From contig JBDWSF010000018.1 in assembly GCA_039985655.1 (NCBI GenBank), forward strand, positions 1 to 64,000: a stretch of 64,000 nt of DNA, read 5' to 3'. Position numbers and translations under genes: made by a program. Shown here piece by piece: positions 52,525 to 62,460 of this stretch. Within the stretch, counting starts at the first letter, position 1; each line of letters starts with the position of its first letter. Source of the DNA: Postechiella sp039985655. Its GTDB lineage: Bacteria; Bacteroidota; Bacteroidia; Flavobacteriales; Flavobacteriaceae. Under the pieces are notes generated by a model that ran no database searches, had not been told where the DNA came from, and was given only the letters and a program-made list of their open reading frames with translations.

Positions 52525-53955
52525 TTAAATAGTTTTTTTAAGTCTTTCCTTCGAAAAAAGTTTGTTTTTTGGTTTTTTTGGTAATGTTTTTTGCCATACA
52601 ATTATTTTATTTTTCAAATCATCAACGACATCAGTCCTCTGTTCTTTTAAATCATTCTTCTCAGAAACATCTTTTGCGATATCATAAAGTTCTACGTAAC
52701 TTAAATCTTGATTGGCTACTAATTTCCAATGATTGTCTACGATAGCGTAAGATACCCAATGATCTGGTTTGTTCTTGTTAATTGGCCAGCTGGCTCCAAT
52801 TTTCCAAAAAAGAGGCTTAGTACGTGATGGATACGTTTTTCCCATAAGAGTAGTAACCTGGCTAATACCATCAGGCTTATAGTTTTCTGGGAGTTTAACA
52901 CCTGCAACTTCACAAAAGGTAGGTAATAAATCTACCGCCGAAATTAAAGAAGAATCATCAATAACACCTGCTTTTATTTTTCCTGGCCAGCGTGCAATAA
53001 AAGGAACACCAATGCCACCTTCAAAAAGGGATGCTTTATAGCCTTTTCTCCCGCCTGTAACACCTTTAGAAGCTCCAATTCCATATCCAACGCCAGTAGC
53101 TGTATCTAAGTATGTCCTTAATTCCGTTATCGTTTTAACTGCTCTAGCGGGACCATTATCAGAACTAAAAACAACAAGTGTATTATCCGTTAATTTCAAA
53201 CGGTCTAGTGCATTTAAAACTTTTCCAATTCTATCATCGGCATGAGATAATATAGAGGCATAAATATTATCTGCTGCTTCTAATTCAGGAAAACGCCACT
53301 GATACTTGGGTACGACATGATGTGGTGTATGGGGTTCATGTACCCATAAATTAATAAAAAAGGGTTTATGTTCTCTGTTGTTTTTTTCTATAAAATCAAT
53401 AGTATTATCTGCATCTTTATAGTAAGGCATCTGCTCTCCAGAACAGTTAAATGCTCCATAAGTATCATAGCCATACTCTATAGGCGTAGGTGAATCTGGA
53501 ACCATATTATTTGAAAGGTGCCATTTACCAAAATGAGCAGTGGCATAACCACTTTTTTGTAATAATTTTGGTAATAATGTGATGTCATAATCTAACCAAT
53601 CTGGCATGTTTCTTTTAGCATTGCTAGGCACCCATGCAAAATGACCATCAATATTATGCCTTGCAGGAAATTGCCCAGTCATTACGGCAACTCTACTTGG
53701 AGAGCAAACGCCACTTGCAACAGTAAAACGTAAGAAATCTGTCCCTTCATTAACAAGACGGTCGATATTAGGTGTTTTTACATAAGGGTGACCGTGTGCA
53801 CTTAAATCGCCCCATCCCCAGTCATCAACAAATATGAAAATAATATTAGGTTTGGTTGCTTTGTTTTCGGTTGAATTATTAGCACTGTTAGGAGCGCAAT
53901 TTTGTAGAAGTGCAGTAGTAAAAAATAAATATGCAATTAGTTTAATGATTTTCAT
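52525..53955 (-). CDS. sulfatase (type I, lipoprotein)
   Basis: The 476-residue formylglycine sulfatase has SGVCSPSRVAVMTG with Cys84 as modification site. IFIFVDDWGWGDLSAHG supplies metal-binding Asp residues, and GKWHLSNN and VFSSDNGPAR complete the site. The signal peptide ends LLQNC, giving a lipoprotein with Cys20. It reads opposite to the GH43-like gene next to it and probably removes sulfate from an algal galactan or similar glycan; the exact family number cannot be set by eye. Confidence 0.93.
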   Translation of the reverse strand: MKIIKLIAYLFFTTALLQNCAPNSANNSTENKATKPNIIFIFVDDWGWGDLSAHGHPYVKTPNIDRLVNEGTDFLRFTVASGVCSPSRVAVMTGQFPARHNIDGHFAWVPSNAKRNMPDWLDYDITLLPKLLQKSGYATAHFGKWHLSNNMVPDSPTPIEYGYDTYGAFNCSGEQMPYYKDADNTIDFIEKNNREHKPFFINLWVHEPHTPHHVVPKYQWRFPELEAADNIYASILSHADDRIGKVLNALDRLKLTDNTLVVFSSDNGPARAVKTITELRTYLDTATGVGYGIGASKGVTGGRKGYKASLFEGGIGVPFIARWPGKIKAGVIDDSSLISAVDLLPTFCEVAGVKLPENYKPDGISQVTTLMGKTYPSRTKPLFWKIGASWPINKNKPDHWVSYAIVDNHWKLVANQDLSYVELYDIAKDVSEKNDLKEQRTDVVDDLKNKIIVWQKTLPKKPKNKLFSKERLKKTI

Positions 53956-54235
53956 CTGGAAATAGCTTTTAGCAAAAATATTTATATAATGAAGTAATCA
54001 GTTGCTCATTTAAATTTATTTTGTGCTTAAATCAATCATATATTGAAAAATTTAGGATATAAAATAGTCTTAAATTATTGACAGTAATAATATTTGTTTT
54101 TTAGAGACATAAGAACTTTAATAAATTGATTTACTACCGATTTTTATAGTCTTGCATTAATTAAGCAATAGAATGGGTAAATAGAGAAAGACGAATGCTT
54201 TGTATTTCATGACTTTTACAGTCAAATAAAATAAC

Positions 54236-55288
54236 ATGAAATATTATATTAAAGTCTTAGTGTTATTGGGAGTTATCTTTTTTTTTAATTCCTGTAAAAA
54301 AGACTCATCAATAAAAGAGTCAACTTTCAGTAAATCACAAGTTGCAGGAGATTATATTCTTGATGCACCAGAAGATTGGTGGCACTGGTGTATGGCTCCA
54401 ATTTATGATACTTCTAATAAATTACATGTATTTATGTCCGCTATCCCGAATGATGGAAGTTGGACAAAAGATAGTAAAATAGTACACTATACAGCGAGTT
54501 CTCCAGAAGGCCCTTATACGTTTGTTGATACTACCTTTGCGAGTAAAACACATACGTATCATAATCCACAAATATCTCAAGTCAATGACACCTATGTTCT
54601 GGTGTATTTATTGAAGAATAGAGACACACCTGGTCTAAATCAAGAAATAGGCATAGCAACGGCTAAGTCTTTAGATGGTCCTTGGACAGAAAGCCCGCAT
54701 AACCCAATCATTAAAGCATCAGGAAAACAAGGTGATGGTGCAAACATTCTACACGCCTCTAATCCTACATTCATAAAAGACAAAGATGGAAAATTTAGAA
54801 TTTATTATAAATCAATGACAGATGCTTATGGATCAAAAAGACATCGTGAAATTTCTTTAGCACTAAGTGATCATATAGAAGGACCTTATGAAAATTATAC
54901 AGACAACCCACTTATTAGTTATGCAGATAAAGACTTAGATATTGAAGATTGCTATGCCTTTTATTATAAAGACATGTATTATATGATTGTAGAAGATCGT
55001 AAAGGAATTAAAGATATGTTAGAAGGTTCAGTTAGAGCAGATAGTTTAATTAAACCCGGAGGCTGGAGACCAGGATTAATTTATAAATCTGAAGATGGAA
55101 TAAATTGGGGAAGACCAGAGGTCGGTTATAAAACAAATGAACACTATTTTGGAGATAAACTAGCAAGAACAGAACGCCCACACATTTTATGGAAAAACGG
55201 AGCGCCCGAATATCTTTTTCTAGCCTGTCATGACGAAGACCCTTCAGCGGGATTTTTTGTTAAAATTGATGGATGGATTCCAAATTAA
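54236..55288 (+). CDS. GH43/GH117-like five-bladed propeller glycosidase
   Basis: The 350-residue lipoprotein (signal ends FNSC) has the beta-propeller pattern of GH43/GH117-type enzymes: WWHWCMAPIYDTS, VHYTASSPEGPYTF, HNPQISQVNDTYVLVY, NPTFIKDKDGKFRIYY and DIEDCYAFYYKDMYYMIVED. The acidic residues there may include the catalytic set, but I cannot assign them. GH117 enzymes act on anhydro-galactose ends of red-algal galactans, which would agree with the sulfatases. It starts a plus-strand run of three genes. Confidence 0.8.
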   Translation: MKYYIKVLVLLGVIFFFNSCKKDSSIKESTFSKSQVAGDYILDAPEDWWHWCMAPIYDTSNKLHVFMSAIPNDGSWTKDSKIVHYTASSPEGPYTFVDTTFASKTHTYHNPQISQVNDTYVLVYLLKNRDTPGLNQEIGIATAKSLDGPWTESPHNPIIKASGKQGDGANILHASNPTFIKDKDGKFRIYYKSMTDAYGSKRHREISLALSDHIEGPYENYTDNPLISYADKDLDIEDCYAFYYKDMYYMIVEDRKGIKDMLEGSVRADSLIKPGGWRPGLIYKSEDGINWGRPEVGYKTNEHYFGDKLARTERPHILWKNGAPEYLFLACHDEDPSAGFFVKIDGWIPN

Positions 55289-55324
55289 AATAAGACGTCT
55301 AATTAAATATTAAAATAATAAAGA

Positions 55325-56521
55325 ATGAAAAAGTCAATTTTAATTTTTACATATATTTCTATAGTAAACCTATTTTGTTTGCCCATCGTAGCTCAAAACA
55401 TTTTAGAAATAAGTGATGGAAGTCATTTTGAGAACAAAGGGTTTTATCCCAAATTTAATTGGAATACAACCCCAATGTATTATATGTTTGGAGATCCAAA
55501 CAGGGTGTTAACCAGAAAGGAAGTTAAACATGTCGCTGAAAGAACAGATTTTATTTGTATTGAAAAATCACATGGTTTAGGACAACTTGGTGCTGCCGAA
55601 TTAGGAGCAAAGCACGATGTTGCTGCTTTCAAGAAAGTGAAACCAGAGATGAAAGTACTTTTTTACTTTAATTCTGCTTATGCGTGGCCATTTACATCAT
55701 ATAGTAAGAATTTTACAAGAAAAAATATTGATCAATATCCAGAACTAAAAAAGTTTCTAATTATGGATCCCGAAACTAAAGAATTGGGACATCGTAGAAA
55801 TACGTTTTTTTTCGATGTTTTAAACCCAGAATTCCGTGATTGGTGGGTGAATACAGTAGCAAAAGGTGTTAGTTTTTCTGGAGCCGATGGCGCTTTTATA
55901 GATCAGATGCATGGATTTTCATGGTTGCGAAAAGAAAGGAGTAAGGACGTTGAGAAAGCTATGGGAGATATGATGACAGCTTTAAAAACAAAATTAGGTC
56001 CCAACAAAATATTACTTGGAAATAATGCACATGCTAAAATTGCAGAATATGTTTTTCCTGCAATAGATGCAAATATGTTTGAACATTATAAAAATAATTT
56101 ATTAAGCAAAGAGAATTTGCTTAAAGATTGGGAGAATATGCTTCGTATTGCCAAAGCAGGAAAAATATCAATATTTCGTATTGGAGTTGAGTATGATGAT
56201 GTTACCGAAGAGAAAAAGAATTATTATAAAGGACGTATGCGAAATGAAAGATTTGCAAAACTTTCAAAAGAAAAATTGGAATACTATCATGCTTGTTACT
56301 TAATTGGAGCACAACCTTATTCTTATTTTCAATATGGTTGGGGCTGGCAACTTGCTCATGGTTCTTTATTAGATTATCCAGAATTACAGAAACCACTTGG
56401 TAATCCAAAAGAACCGTACACTCGAACTTTTCCAAATGCTTGGGAGTTTACTCGAGAGTTTAAACATGCTAGTGTTTGGGTGAATACAGAAACTAGAGAA
56501 AGTAAAATTACATGGAAATAA
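55325..56521 (+). CDS. putative glycoside hydrolase, GHL15-like, copy 1
   Basis: The 398-residue exported protein (signal to about residue 24, IVAQN) has a TIM-barrel-like pattern: FNWNTTPMYYMFGD, KVLFYFNSAYAWPFTSY, FFFDVLNPEFRDWWV, GADGAFIDQMHGFSWLR, ILLGNNAH and YYHACYLIGAQPYSYFQYGWGW. It resembles hypothetical glycosyl-hydrolase-like families without known activity. Asp and Glu residues in FIDQMHG and FEHY could be catalytic. It is a close paralogue of the next gene and is 36 bp after the GH43-like gene. Confidence 0.75.
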   Translation: MKKSILIFTYISIVNLFCLPIVAQNILEISDGSHFENKGFYPKFNWNTTPMYYMFGDPNRVLTRKEVKHVAERTDFICIEKSHGLGQLGAAELGAKHDVAAFKKVKPEMKVLFYFNSAYAWPFTSYSKNFTRKNIDQYPELKKFLIMDPETKELGHRRNTFFFDVLNPEFRDWWVNTVAKGVSFSGADGAFIDQMHGFSWLRKERSKDVEKAMGDMMTALKTKLGPNKILLGNNAHAKIAEYVFPAIDANMFEHYKNNLLSKENLLKDWENMLRIAKAGKISIFRIGVEYDDVTEEKKNYYKGRMRNERFAKLSKEKLEYYHACYLIGAQPYSYFQYGWGWQLAHGSLLDYPELQKPLGNPKEPYTRTFPNAWEFTREFKHASVWVNTETRESKITWK

Positions 56522-56522
56522 T

Positions 56523-56722
56523 CCGTTGTGCATTTTGATTTATTTTGACAAATTAGATGTCAGTTCAAGTGATTTTTAACAGAAAATTGTATCAAGAATA
56601 GGTTTTGAAATGAAAAACTTTATTCTCGATAGTTCTGTTGAGCTTGGCGAAGCACTAATTTCACTCATAAAAATGAGTGAAATTCATTAGAATTAACAAA
56701 ATTTATTCAAAATGCACAACGG
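56523..56722. mobile_element. 200-bp MITE-like element with 16-bp perfect inverted ends
   Basis: CCGTTGTGCATTTTGA (56523-56538) recurs inverted at 56707-56722. Internal hairpins include TATCAAGAATA against TATTCTCGATA and AATTTCACTCAT against ATGAGTGAAATT. There is no coding frame. It fits a small non-autonomous element or repeated palindromic unit inserted between the two paralogous genes; no clear target duplication was found. Confidence 0.5.
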
Positions 56723-56764
56723 TTGGAAATAATATTAGAAAATTAAAATTTGCTATAATAAATT

Positions 56765-58006
56765 ATGAAATTCAATTCAACTTTTAAAAGACAGTCTTTA
56801 TTCGTTTTTAGTTTAATTTTTATCTTCTTTGCTTGTTCTAATAATGAAGAACTTAAAGAAGATCCAGAAGTAATAGGTGAAGAAGTAGTTACCGAATTAA
56901 CTATAAGTGATGGAACCGTATTTGAACCAAAGGATTTCTATCCGAAATTTGATTGGGAGGTTACTCCGCAATACTGCATGTTTGGAGATGGTGCTAGAAC
57001 ACTTACGGCATCAGAGGTAAGTCTGATTTCGGAAAAATCTGATTTTATCTGTATAGAAAAAAATCATGCTTGGAGAGCACTTAGCTATGCCGAAGTGGGG
57101 ACAAAGCATGAGGTAGATGCTTTCAAACAAATTAGACCAGATATAAAAGTGCTTTATTATTTTAATTCCGCTTATGCATGGCCTTTCACTTCTTACAATG
57201 AAAATTTTACAACGAATAAAATTGATGATTACCCTGAACTTAAAAAATTTCTAATTATAAACGAAGATACAGGAGAATTAGAGCATCGGAATAATATTTT
57301 TTTCTTTGATGTTTTAAATCCTGATTTTCGAAATTGGTGGGTAGAAACTGTAGCGACTGGAGTTACATTTTCTGGTGCCGACGGTGTTTTTATAGATCAA
57401 ATGCATGGTTTTTCTTGGCTTAGAAACGATAAGGCAGAAGAGGTTAGATTGGCTATGGGAGAAATGATGAGTAGCCTAAAAGAAAAATTAGGTTCAGATA
57501 AGATTTTGCTAGGGAATAATGCTGCTACAGTGGAGGATGTGTTTCCTGCAATTGATGCTACTATGTTCGAGCATTATAGCGAAACGATTACAAATAGTAA
57601 GGAGAATTTATTAAAAGAATGGGATGATATGTTGAGAATAGCGAAAGCTGGAAAAATATCAATCTACCGTTTTGGTGTTGAAGTAGAAGATGATGCATCT
57701 ATCGAAGGTTTAAGTGGGGCAGAAAAGGAAAAAGCTTTAGAGGAATTATCGAAAGAACGCTTAGAGTATTATCATGCCTGTTATCTTATAGGCGCACAAC
57801 CTTATGCATATTTTCAATATGGTTGGGGCTGGAGGTTAGGGACAGGTCCTTTGGTAGATTATCCTGAATTGGAAAAACCGCTAGGTGTTCCAAAAGGAAG
57901 GTATTCTCGAACGACATCTAACGGATGGGAATTCACCCGAGAATTTGAGCGTGCTAGTGTTTGGGTGAATACAGAAACTAAGGAAGGTAAAATAACATGG
58001 AAATAA
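56765..58006 (+). CDS. putative glycoside hydrolase, GHL15-like lipoprotein, copy 2
   Basis: The 413-residue paralogue of the preceding gene keeps the same core (FYFNSAYAWPF with Tyr for Phe at the start, GADGVFIDQMHGFSWLR, LGNNA, YYHACYLIGAQPYAYFQYGWGW, EGKITWK end). It has a lipoprotein signal (FIFFACSNN) and an extra acidic spacer of about 20 residues (EELKEDPEVIGEEVV). It would be tethered to a membrane, while copy 1 is soluble. No activity is known. Confidence 0.75.
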   Translation: MKFNSTFKRQSLFVFSLIFIFFACSNNEELKEDPEVIGEEVVTELTISDGTVFEPKDFYPKFDWEVTPQYCMFGDGARTLTASEVSLISEKSDFICIEKNHAWRALSYAEVGTKHEVDAFKQIRPDIKVLYYFNSAYAWPFTSYNENFTTNKIDDYPELKKFLIINEDTGELEHRNNIFFFDVLNPDFRNWWVETVATGVTFSGADGVFIDQMHGFSWLRNDKAEEVRLAMGEMMSSLKEKLGSDKILLGNNAATVEDVFPAIDATMFEHYSETITNSKENLLKEWDDMLRIAKAGKISIYRFGVEVEDDASIEGLSGAEKEKALEELSKERLEYYHACYLIGAQPYAYFQYGWGWRLGTGPLVDYPELEKPLGVPKGRYSRTTSNGWEFTREFERASVWVNTETKEGKITWK

Positions 58007-58221
58007 AGCATCTAAAATGCATAGTACATTTCATGTGATAACCTAGGAGCATTTTACAAAATAATAATATTATGAAGCATTATTGATAATTATTAAACCT
58101 TTTTAATTTAACCTTATTAGTTAGATTTAGTGTTAAACAACCTTGTATATTTTTAAGGCTTTTTGTGCAGAAATACCAACCAATTATAAAATGTCATTGA
58201 CAATATTTTATGACATATAAT

Positions 58222-59607
58222 TTATTCCATTTCAATCTTTACCATCTTTTCTTCCAATCTGCTCTCTTCAGATTTAAAGCACATAACATGACTTTCAATA
58301 GAGGCATCTATAGTAGAGGTTAATAAAGAGGTGTCTTGTTTTGATACGGCTTGTAACCAGTCGGCAACTAATCTTAAATCGCCACCACCATGGCTATCAT
58401 ATACTCCACCTCTTTTTCTTTCCACTTTTCTTTTTGTTACTTCTCCTGTCTTGAAATTTGTATAAGTATACGTATCCATGTTCCCAACGATATCTCCCAT
58501 AGACCCCATTATTCGAGTACGTCTTCCATGATAGGATGTAAAAGCTTCCATTGAAAAATTAGCAGTTACGTCATCTTTAAATCGCATTGAACTTACATAA
58601 TGATCTGGTTGATCGTTATCCATTCTGTAAACACATCTGCCATAATCGGTTGTTTTTAATTGTTCCATAATAAAATCGCCGTGTTCAGATTCGTTTTTAG
58701 GTAAATCAAATACATAAGTTCGATGTCTTTTTTTGTGATATTGATTTATAGCCGAATATGGGCATGAGGATTCAACAGCACATCCATCGGTACATCTATT
58801 AGTGCTACCTTCTGGAGCATTTTCTTCTCTAAACCATTTTAAATTTCCATAAGCAGCTATACTATCGCAAGGTTTATTTACTAACCATCTCAAAATATCC
58901 ATATCATGGCAAGACTTTGCTAAAATTATAGGTGTGCTGGTTTTTGAGTTATGCCAGTTGCCACGAACGTATGAATGTGCCATGTGAGTATGTTCTATAG
59001 GTTCGAAATGATCAATACTAATCAATTCTCCTATAGCGCCATCATCTATCATCTTTTTTAATTCAATAAAATAAGGGGCATAACGAAGTACATGGCAAAC
59101 AGCTACTATTCTTTTGTTCTTTTTTGCTAGCTTTAAAATATCAAGACATTCTTGTTCTGATGGAGAAATGGGTTTTTCCAATAAAACATCATAACCCATT
59201 TCTAAGGCCTTCATACAAGGCGCATAATGTAATTGATCTGGAGTAGAAATAATGACAGCATCAGCAAATTTAGGACGGTCAAATACGTGTTCCCAAGTAA
59301 CAAATCTGTTTTCTTCAGGAATATTATGTTTTTCTGAAAACCTATTATTTCTCTCTTTTATAGGTTCAGCTACTCCAACAATATCCATTTGTTCTGGAAA
59401 ATGTAACCTATAATTACCGTAAGTATTACCTCTATTTCCTGCGCCAATAGTTATAACAGTAATTGCTTTATCAAGTTTTAATGGATTTATAAGCTCCTCA
59501 GAAATATCTGCATAAGACTCATTTAAATTAGTAGATTGTAATGCATTTGGTAGTATTGCAGCTCCAGCTAAAAGTCCAAGGTTTTTTAATAAGTCTCTTC
59601 TTTCCAT
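58222..59607 (-). CDS. Gfo/Idh/MocA-family oxidoreductase with twin-arginine signal
   Basis: The 461-residue protein has an N-terminal Tat motif ERRDLLKNLGLLAGAA, so it is exported folded with its nucleotide. A Rossmann domain follows (VITIGAGNRGNTYG, EKPISPSEQ with the conserved Lys). A cysteine-bearing insertion CTDGCAVESSC (about 268-280) is typical of a Bacteroidota subgroup. Such enzymes include NAD-dependent glycosidases (GH109) and sugar dehydrogenases. It reads leftward between the second GHL15-like gene and the GH3 gene. Confidence 0.88.
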   Translation of the reverse strand: MERRDLLKNLGLLAGAAILPNALQSTNLNESYADISEELINPLKLDKAITVITIGAGNRGNTYGNYRLHFPEQMDIVGVAEPIKERNNRFSEKHNIPEENRFVTWEHVFDRPKFADAVIISTPDQLHYAPCMKALEMGYDVLLEKPISPSEQECLDILKLAKKNKRIVAVCHVLRYAPYFIELKKMIDDGAIGELISIDHFEPIEHTHMAHSYVRGNWHNSKTSTPIILAKSCHDMDILRWLVNKPCDSIAAYGNLKWFREENAPEGSTNRCTDGCAVESSCPYSAINQYHKKRHRTYVFDLPKNESEHGDFIMEQLKTTDYGRCVYRMDNDQPDHYVSSMRFKDDVTANFSMEAFTSYHGRRTRIMGSMGDIVGNMDTYTYTNFKTGEVTKRKVERKRGGVYDSHGGGDLRLVADWLQAVSKQDTSLLTSTIDASIESHVMCFKSEESRLEEKMVKIEME

Positions 59608-59932
59608 TTAATTTATTGTTTATATTAAAATTTATTATAATTGTAAATACTTTTTAAAATACTTTTAATTTTAATAAAATATTGAATTATGATTAATGTG
59701 TTTTTTGCTTTAAAAAAAGCTTAATTCTATGTTTTTCATGTAAATATAATATATAATCAATTATTTTTTAATAAAATAACCTAATTTAATATATATATTA
59801 GAAATATAGTTTGAGTATTTTTGACTATCTATTATTATAGATATAAAAATTATTTTAATAACTTTAAAAATAATGTACGATATGATGTATGCTTTGGGAA
59901 AACGCCCTCATATAAAAATTAAAATGTGTATA

Positions 59933-62200
59933 ATGAAACATAATCTATTAATAGTTGTATTGATTTTAGGTATTATAATGCCAATATTCTCCCAAGAAAA
60001 TACATATGGGTATATGGATTCGTCATTATCTATAGAAGAACGTATAGAAGATCTTTTGTCTAAAATGTCCTTAAAGGAGAAAGTAGAGCAAATGCGAATA
60101 TTTCATGCTAATATAGGTGTGAATGTGGATGAGAAAGGGGGAGTAAAGTTGTCAGACAAAGTAAAAGAGAAGTTGATAACAGGTATCGGTGGTATCAAAA
60201 ACCCTGGGGAGCATTTAAGTCCATATGATGCAGCTGAGTTTAATAACAAGCTTCAAAAGTATATTATTGAAAATAATCGTTGGGGTATTCCTGCTCTTTT
60301 TGTAACAGAGTCATATAATGGTGTTGATGCTGAAGGGTGTACTAAATTTGGTAGACCAATAACCTCTGCGGCTTCATTTAATCCAGAGTTGGTGAACAAA
60401 ATATGGGATGTTGTTGGAAAGGAAGCAAGATTACGAGGGATGCATATGTGCCATTCTCCAGAAGCAGATATTGTACGCGACCCTCGTTTTGGCCGTATGT
60501 CAGAAGCTTTTGGTGAGGATACTTATCTTACTACACAAATGGTCGTTAATGCAGTAAAAGGAGTGCAAGGTAATTATGAAGGACTAGGTAAAGGGACACA
60601 TATTGGAGCGGTAGTCAAACATTTTGCGGGATATGGACAAGTTTTGGGAGGTACCAATTTTGCAGCAATAGAAATATCTCCAAGAACCTTAATTGATGAA
60701 ATTTACCCTCCTTTTGAAGCTGCTGTAAAAGAATCCCGAGCATTAGGAGTAATGGCTTCACATGGAGATTTGAATGGAGTTGCTAGTCATGGAAATAAAG
60801 AACTGCTTACAGGTGTACTTAGGGAGCAGTGGGGATTTAAAGGTTATGTGGTTTCTGATGCTAATGATATTGCGCGGTTATTTTATTTTATGAAAGTAGC
60901 AGAATCACCAGAAGCAGCTGCTGTAATGGGGCTTGAAGCTGGTATTGATGTTGATTTATATGCTGAGGATTCTTATGCTTATTTACCTGAAATTGTTAAA
61001 ACCCAACCAGAGATACTTCCGCTTATAGATCGTTCAGTAAGGAGGGTGTTGTATGTTAAATTTACACTAGGGCTTTTTGATAACCCCTATGTAGATACAA
61101 GAATTGTTGAGTCAAATGTGCGTACCAAAGCATCAATAGATTTGGCACAAAAATCAGATTTAGAATCAATTATATTATTGAAAAATAAAAACGATTTACT
61201 TCCTTTAAACAAATCGAGTTTAAAAAAAGTGGCGCTTTTAGGGCCTTTATTAGGCGAAAAAACCAAGGCAGATTTTGAAGATGTTATTGGAGGAGAGGTT
61301 TCGATAATTGCAGAGCAAGGGTTTCAACTTACTGATGCTAATAGAAGCGTGCCAAAATTATTGCCTAAAAATGAGTTAGCTATAAAGCAACTTGTTGGTA
61401 TTGCTAAAGAAGCTGATGTTGTTGTTCTTTTTCTTGGTGGAGATAAATTCACTTCCAAAGAAGCTTTTTTTGGTAGAGCATTAGGGGATAGAGCGACTAT
61501 TGAGCCTGTAGGACAACAAGATGAACTTTTGGAAAGAATAAAGGCATTGGGTAAACCAGTTATTGTAGTACTTAAGCATAGAAGAACACTAGCTATTAAT
61601 AAAATATCGGAGCTATCAGATGCTATTTTAGATGGTTGGGATTTAAGTGAAAAGGGAGATAATTCATTGGCGAAAATTATTTTTGGAAAAGTTTCTCCTT
61701 CAGGAAAACTGCCAGTTACAATTCCAAGATCTATTGGGCAATTACCTTTTCATTATAGTGGAAAGCAAATTAATAGTAAAAAAGAATATCTATTTATGGA
61801 AAAAGGGCCATTATATCCGTTTGGTTATGGTTTAAGCTATGCTACTTTTGAATATACGAACCTTAAATTGTCTAGTAAAGAAATGACATCTCAGACTCAG
61901 ATAAAAGTAAAAATTGATGTAACTAATACGGGTAATGTAAAGGCAAAAGAGGTAGTTCAGTTGTATCTCAAGGACGAAATAGGATCTGTTACTCGTCCAG
62001 ATAAAGAGCTTAAAGGGTTTGAAAAAATAGAGCTTGAACCAGGAGAAACCAAAACAGTTGGTTTTTATATAGTTCCTGAAATGTTGAAGTTTACAGGATT
62101 GAAAATGGAAAAAATATTAGAAGCAGGAGACTATACAGTGATGATAGGGACTTCATCTCAGGAAGTAATCTCAGAAAGGTTTAAACTAAACAAAAAATGA
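59933..62200 (+). CDS. GH3-family glycosidase (beta-glucosidase type)
   Basis: With the ATG at 59933 the product is 755 residues and starts with a signal peptide (MKHNLLIVVLILGIIMPIFSQ). An in-frame ATG at 59924 would add three residues, and the frame extends to 59873 without signal character. The GH3 N-domain contains DPRFGRMSEAFGEDTYL, HFAGYG and GYVVSDANDI, with nucleophile Asp309. The GH3 C-domain (LLGPLLGEK ... VVVLFLGGDK) and a fibronectin-III-like tail (TQIKVKIDVTNTGNVKAKEVVQLY) follow. It would act on a beta-linked disaccharide in the periplasm. Confidence 0.93.
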   Translation: MKHNLLIVVLILGIIMPIFSQENTYGYMDSSLSIEERIEDLLSKMSLKEKVEQMRIFHANIGVNVDEKGGVKLSDKVKEKLITGIGGIKNPGEHLSPYDAAEFNNKLQKYIIENNRWGIPALFVTESYNGVDAEGCTKFGRPITSAASFNPELVNKIWDVVGKEARLRGMHMCHSPEADIVRDPRFGRMSEAFGEDTYLTTQMVVNAVKGVQGNYEGLGKGTHIGAVVKHFAGYGQVLGGTNFAAIEISPRTLIDEIYPPFEAAVKESRALGVMASHGDLNGVASHGNKELLTGVLREQWGFKGYVVSDANDIARLFYFMKVAESPEAAAVMGLEAGIDVDLYAEDSYAYLPEIVKTQPEILPLIDRSVRRVLYVKFTLGLFDNPYVDTRIVESNVRTKASIDLAQKSDLESIILLKNKNDLLPLNKSSLKKVALLGPLLGEKTKADFEDVIGGEVSIIAEQGFQLTDANRSVPKLLPKNELAIKQLVGIAKEADVVVLFLGGDKFTSKEAFFGRALGDRATIEPVGQQDELLERIKALGKPVIVVLKHRRTLAINKISELSDAILDGWDLSEKGDNSLAKIIFGKVSPSGKLPVTIPRSIGQLPFHYSGKQINSKKEYLFMEKGPLYPFGYGLSYATFEYTNLKLSSKEMTSQTQIKVKIDVTNTGNVKAKEVVQLYLKDEIGSVTRPDKELKGFEKIELEPGETKTVGFYIVPEMLKFTGLKMEKILEAGDYTVMIGTSSQEVISERFKLNKK

Positions 62201-62460
62201 AGAAAATAAAAGAATTGATATAATATTCTTTTTAATTATTATATTAATTAAACAATGTGAAATAATTTTGTTTGAAGTATTGTAATTTTGAGTAACTTAT
62301 TAATATCTATATTATAAGTGATAGGTTTTAAAATTATTAATAGATTATATGTCTGTATGTAATTGAATAGTTTTATTAATAAATATTTTGTGTTTTTTTA
62401 AATTTAATATATGGGTATTAGAAGATTATTTTTTTTTGAGAAACATAAATATTCAATTGT

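Noticed and set aside
59873..59932. N-terminal extension of the GH3 protein to 59873
   Set aside because: The added residues precede a complete signal peptide, so the ATG at 59933 was preferred.
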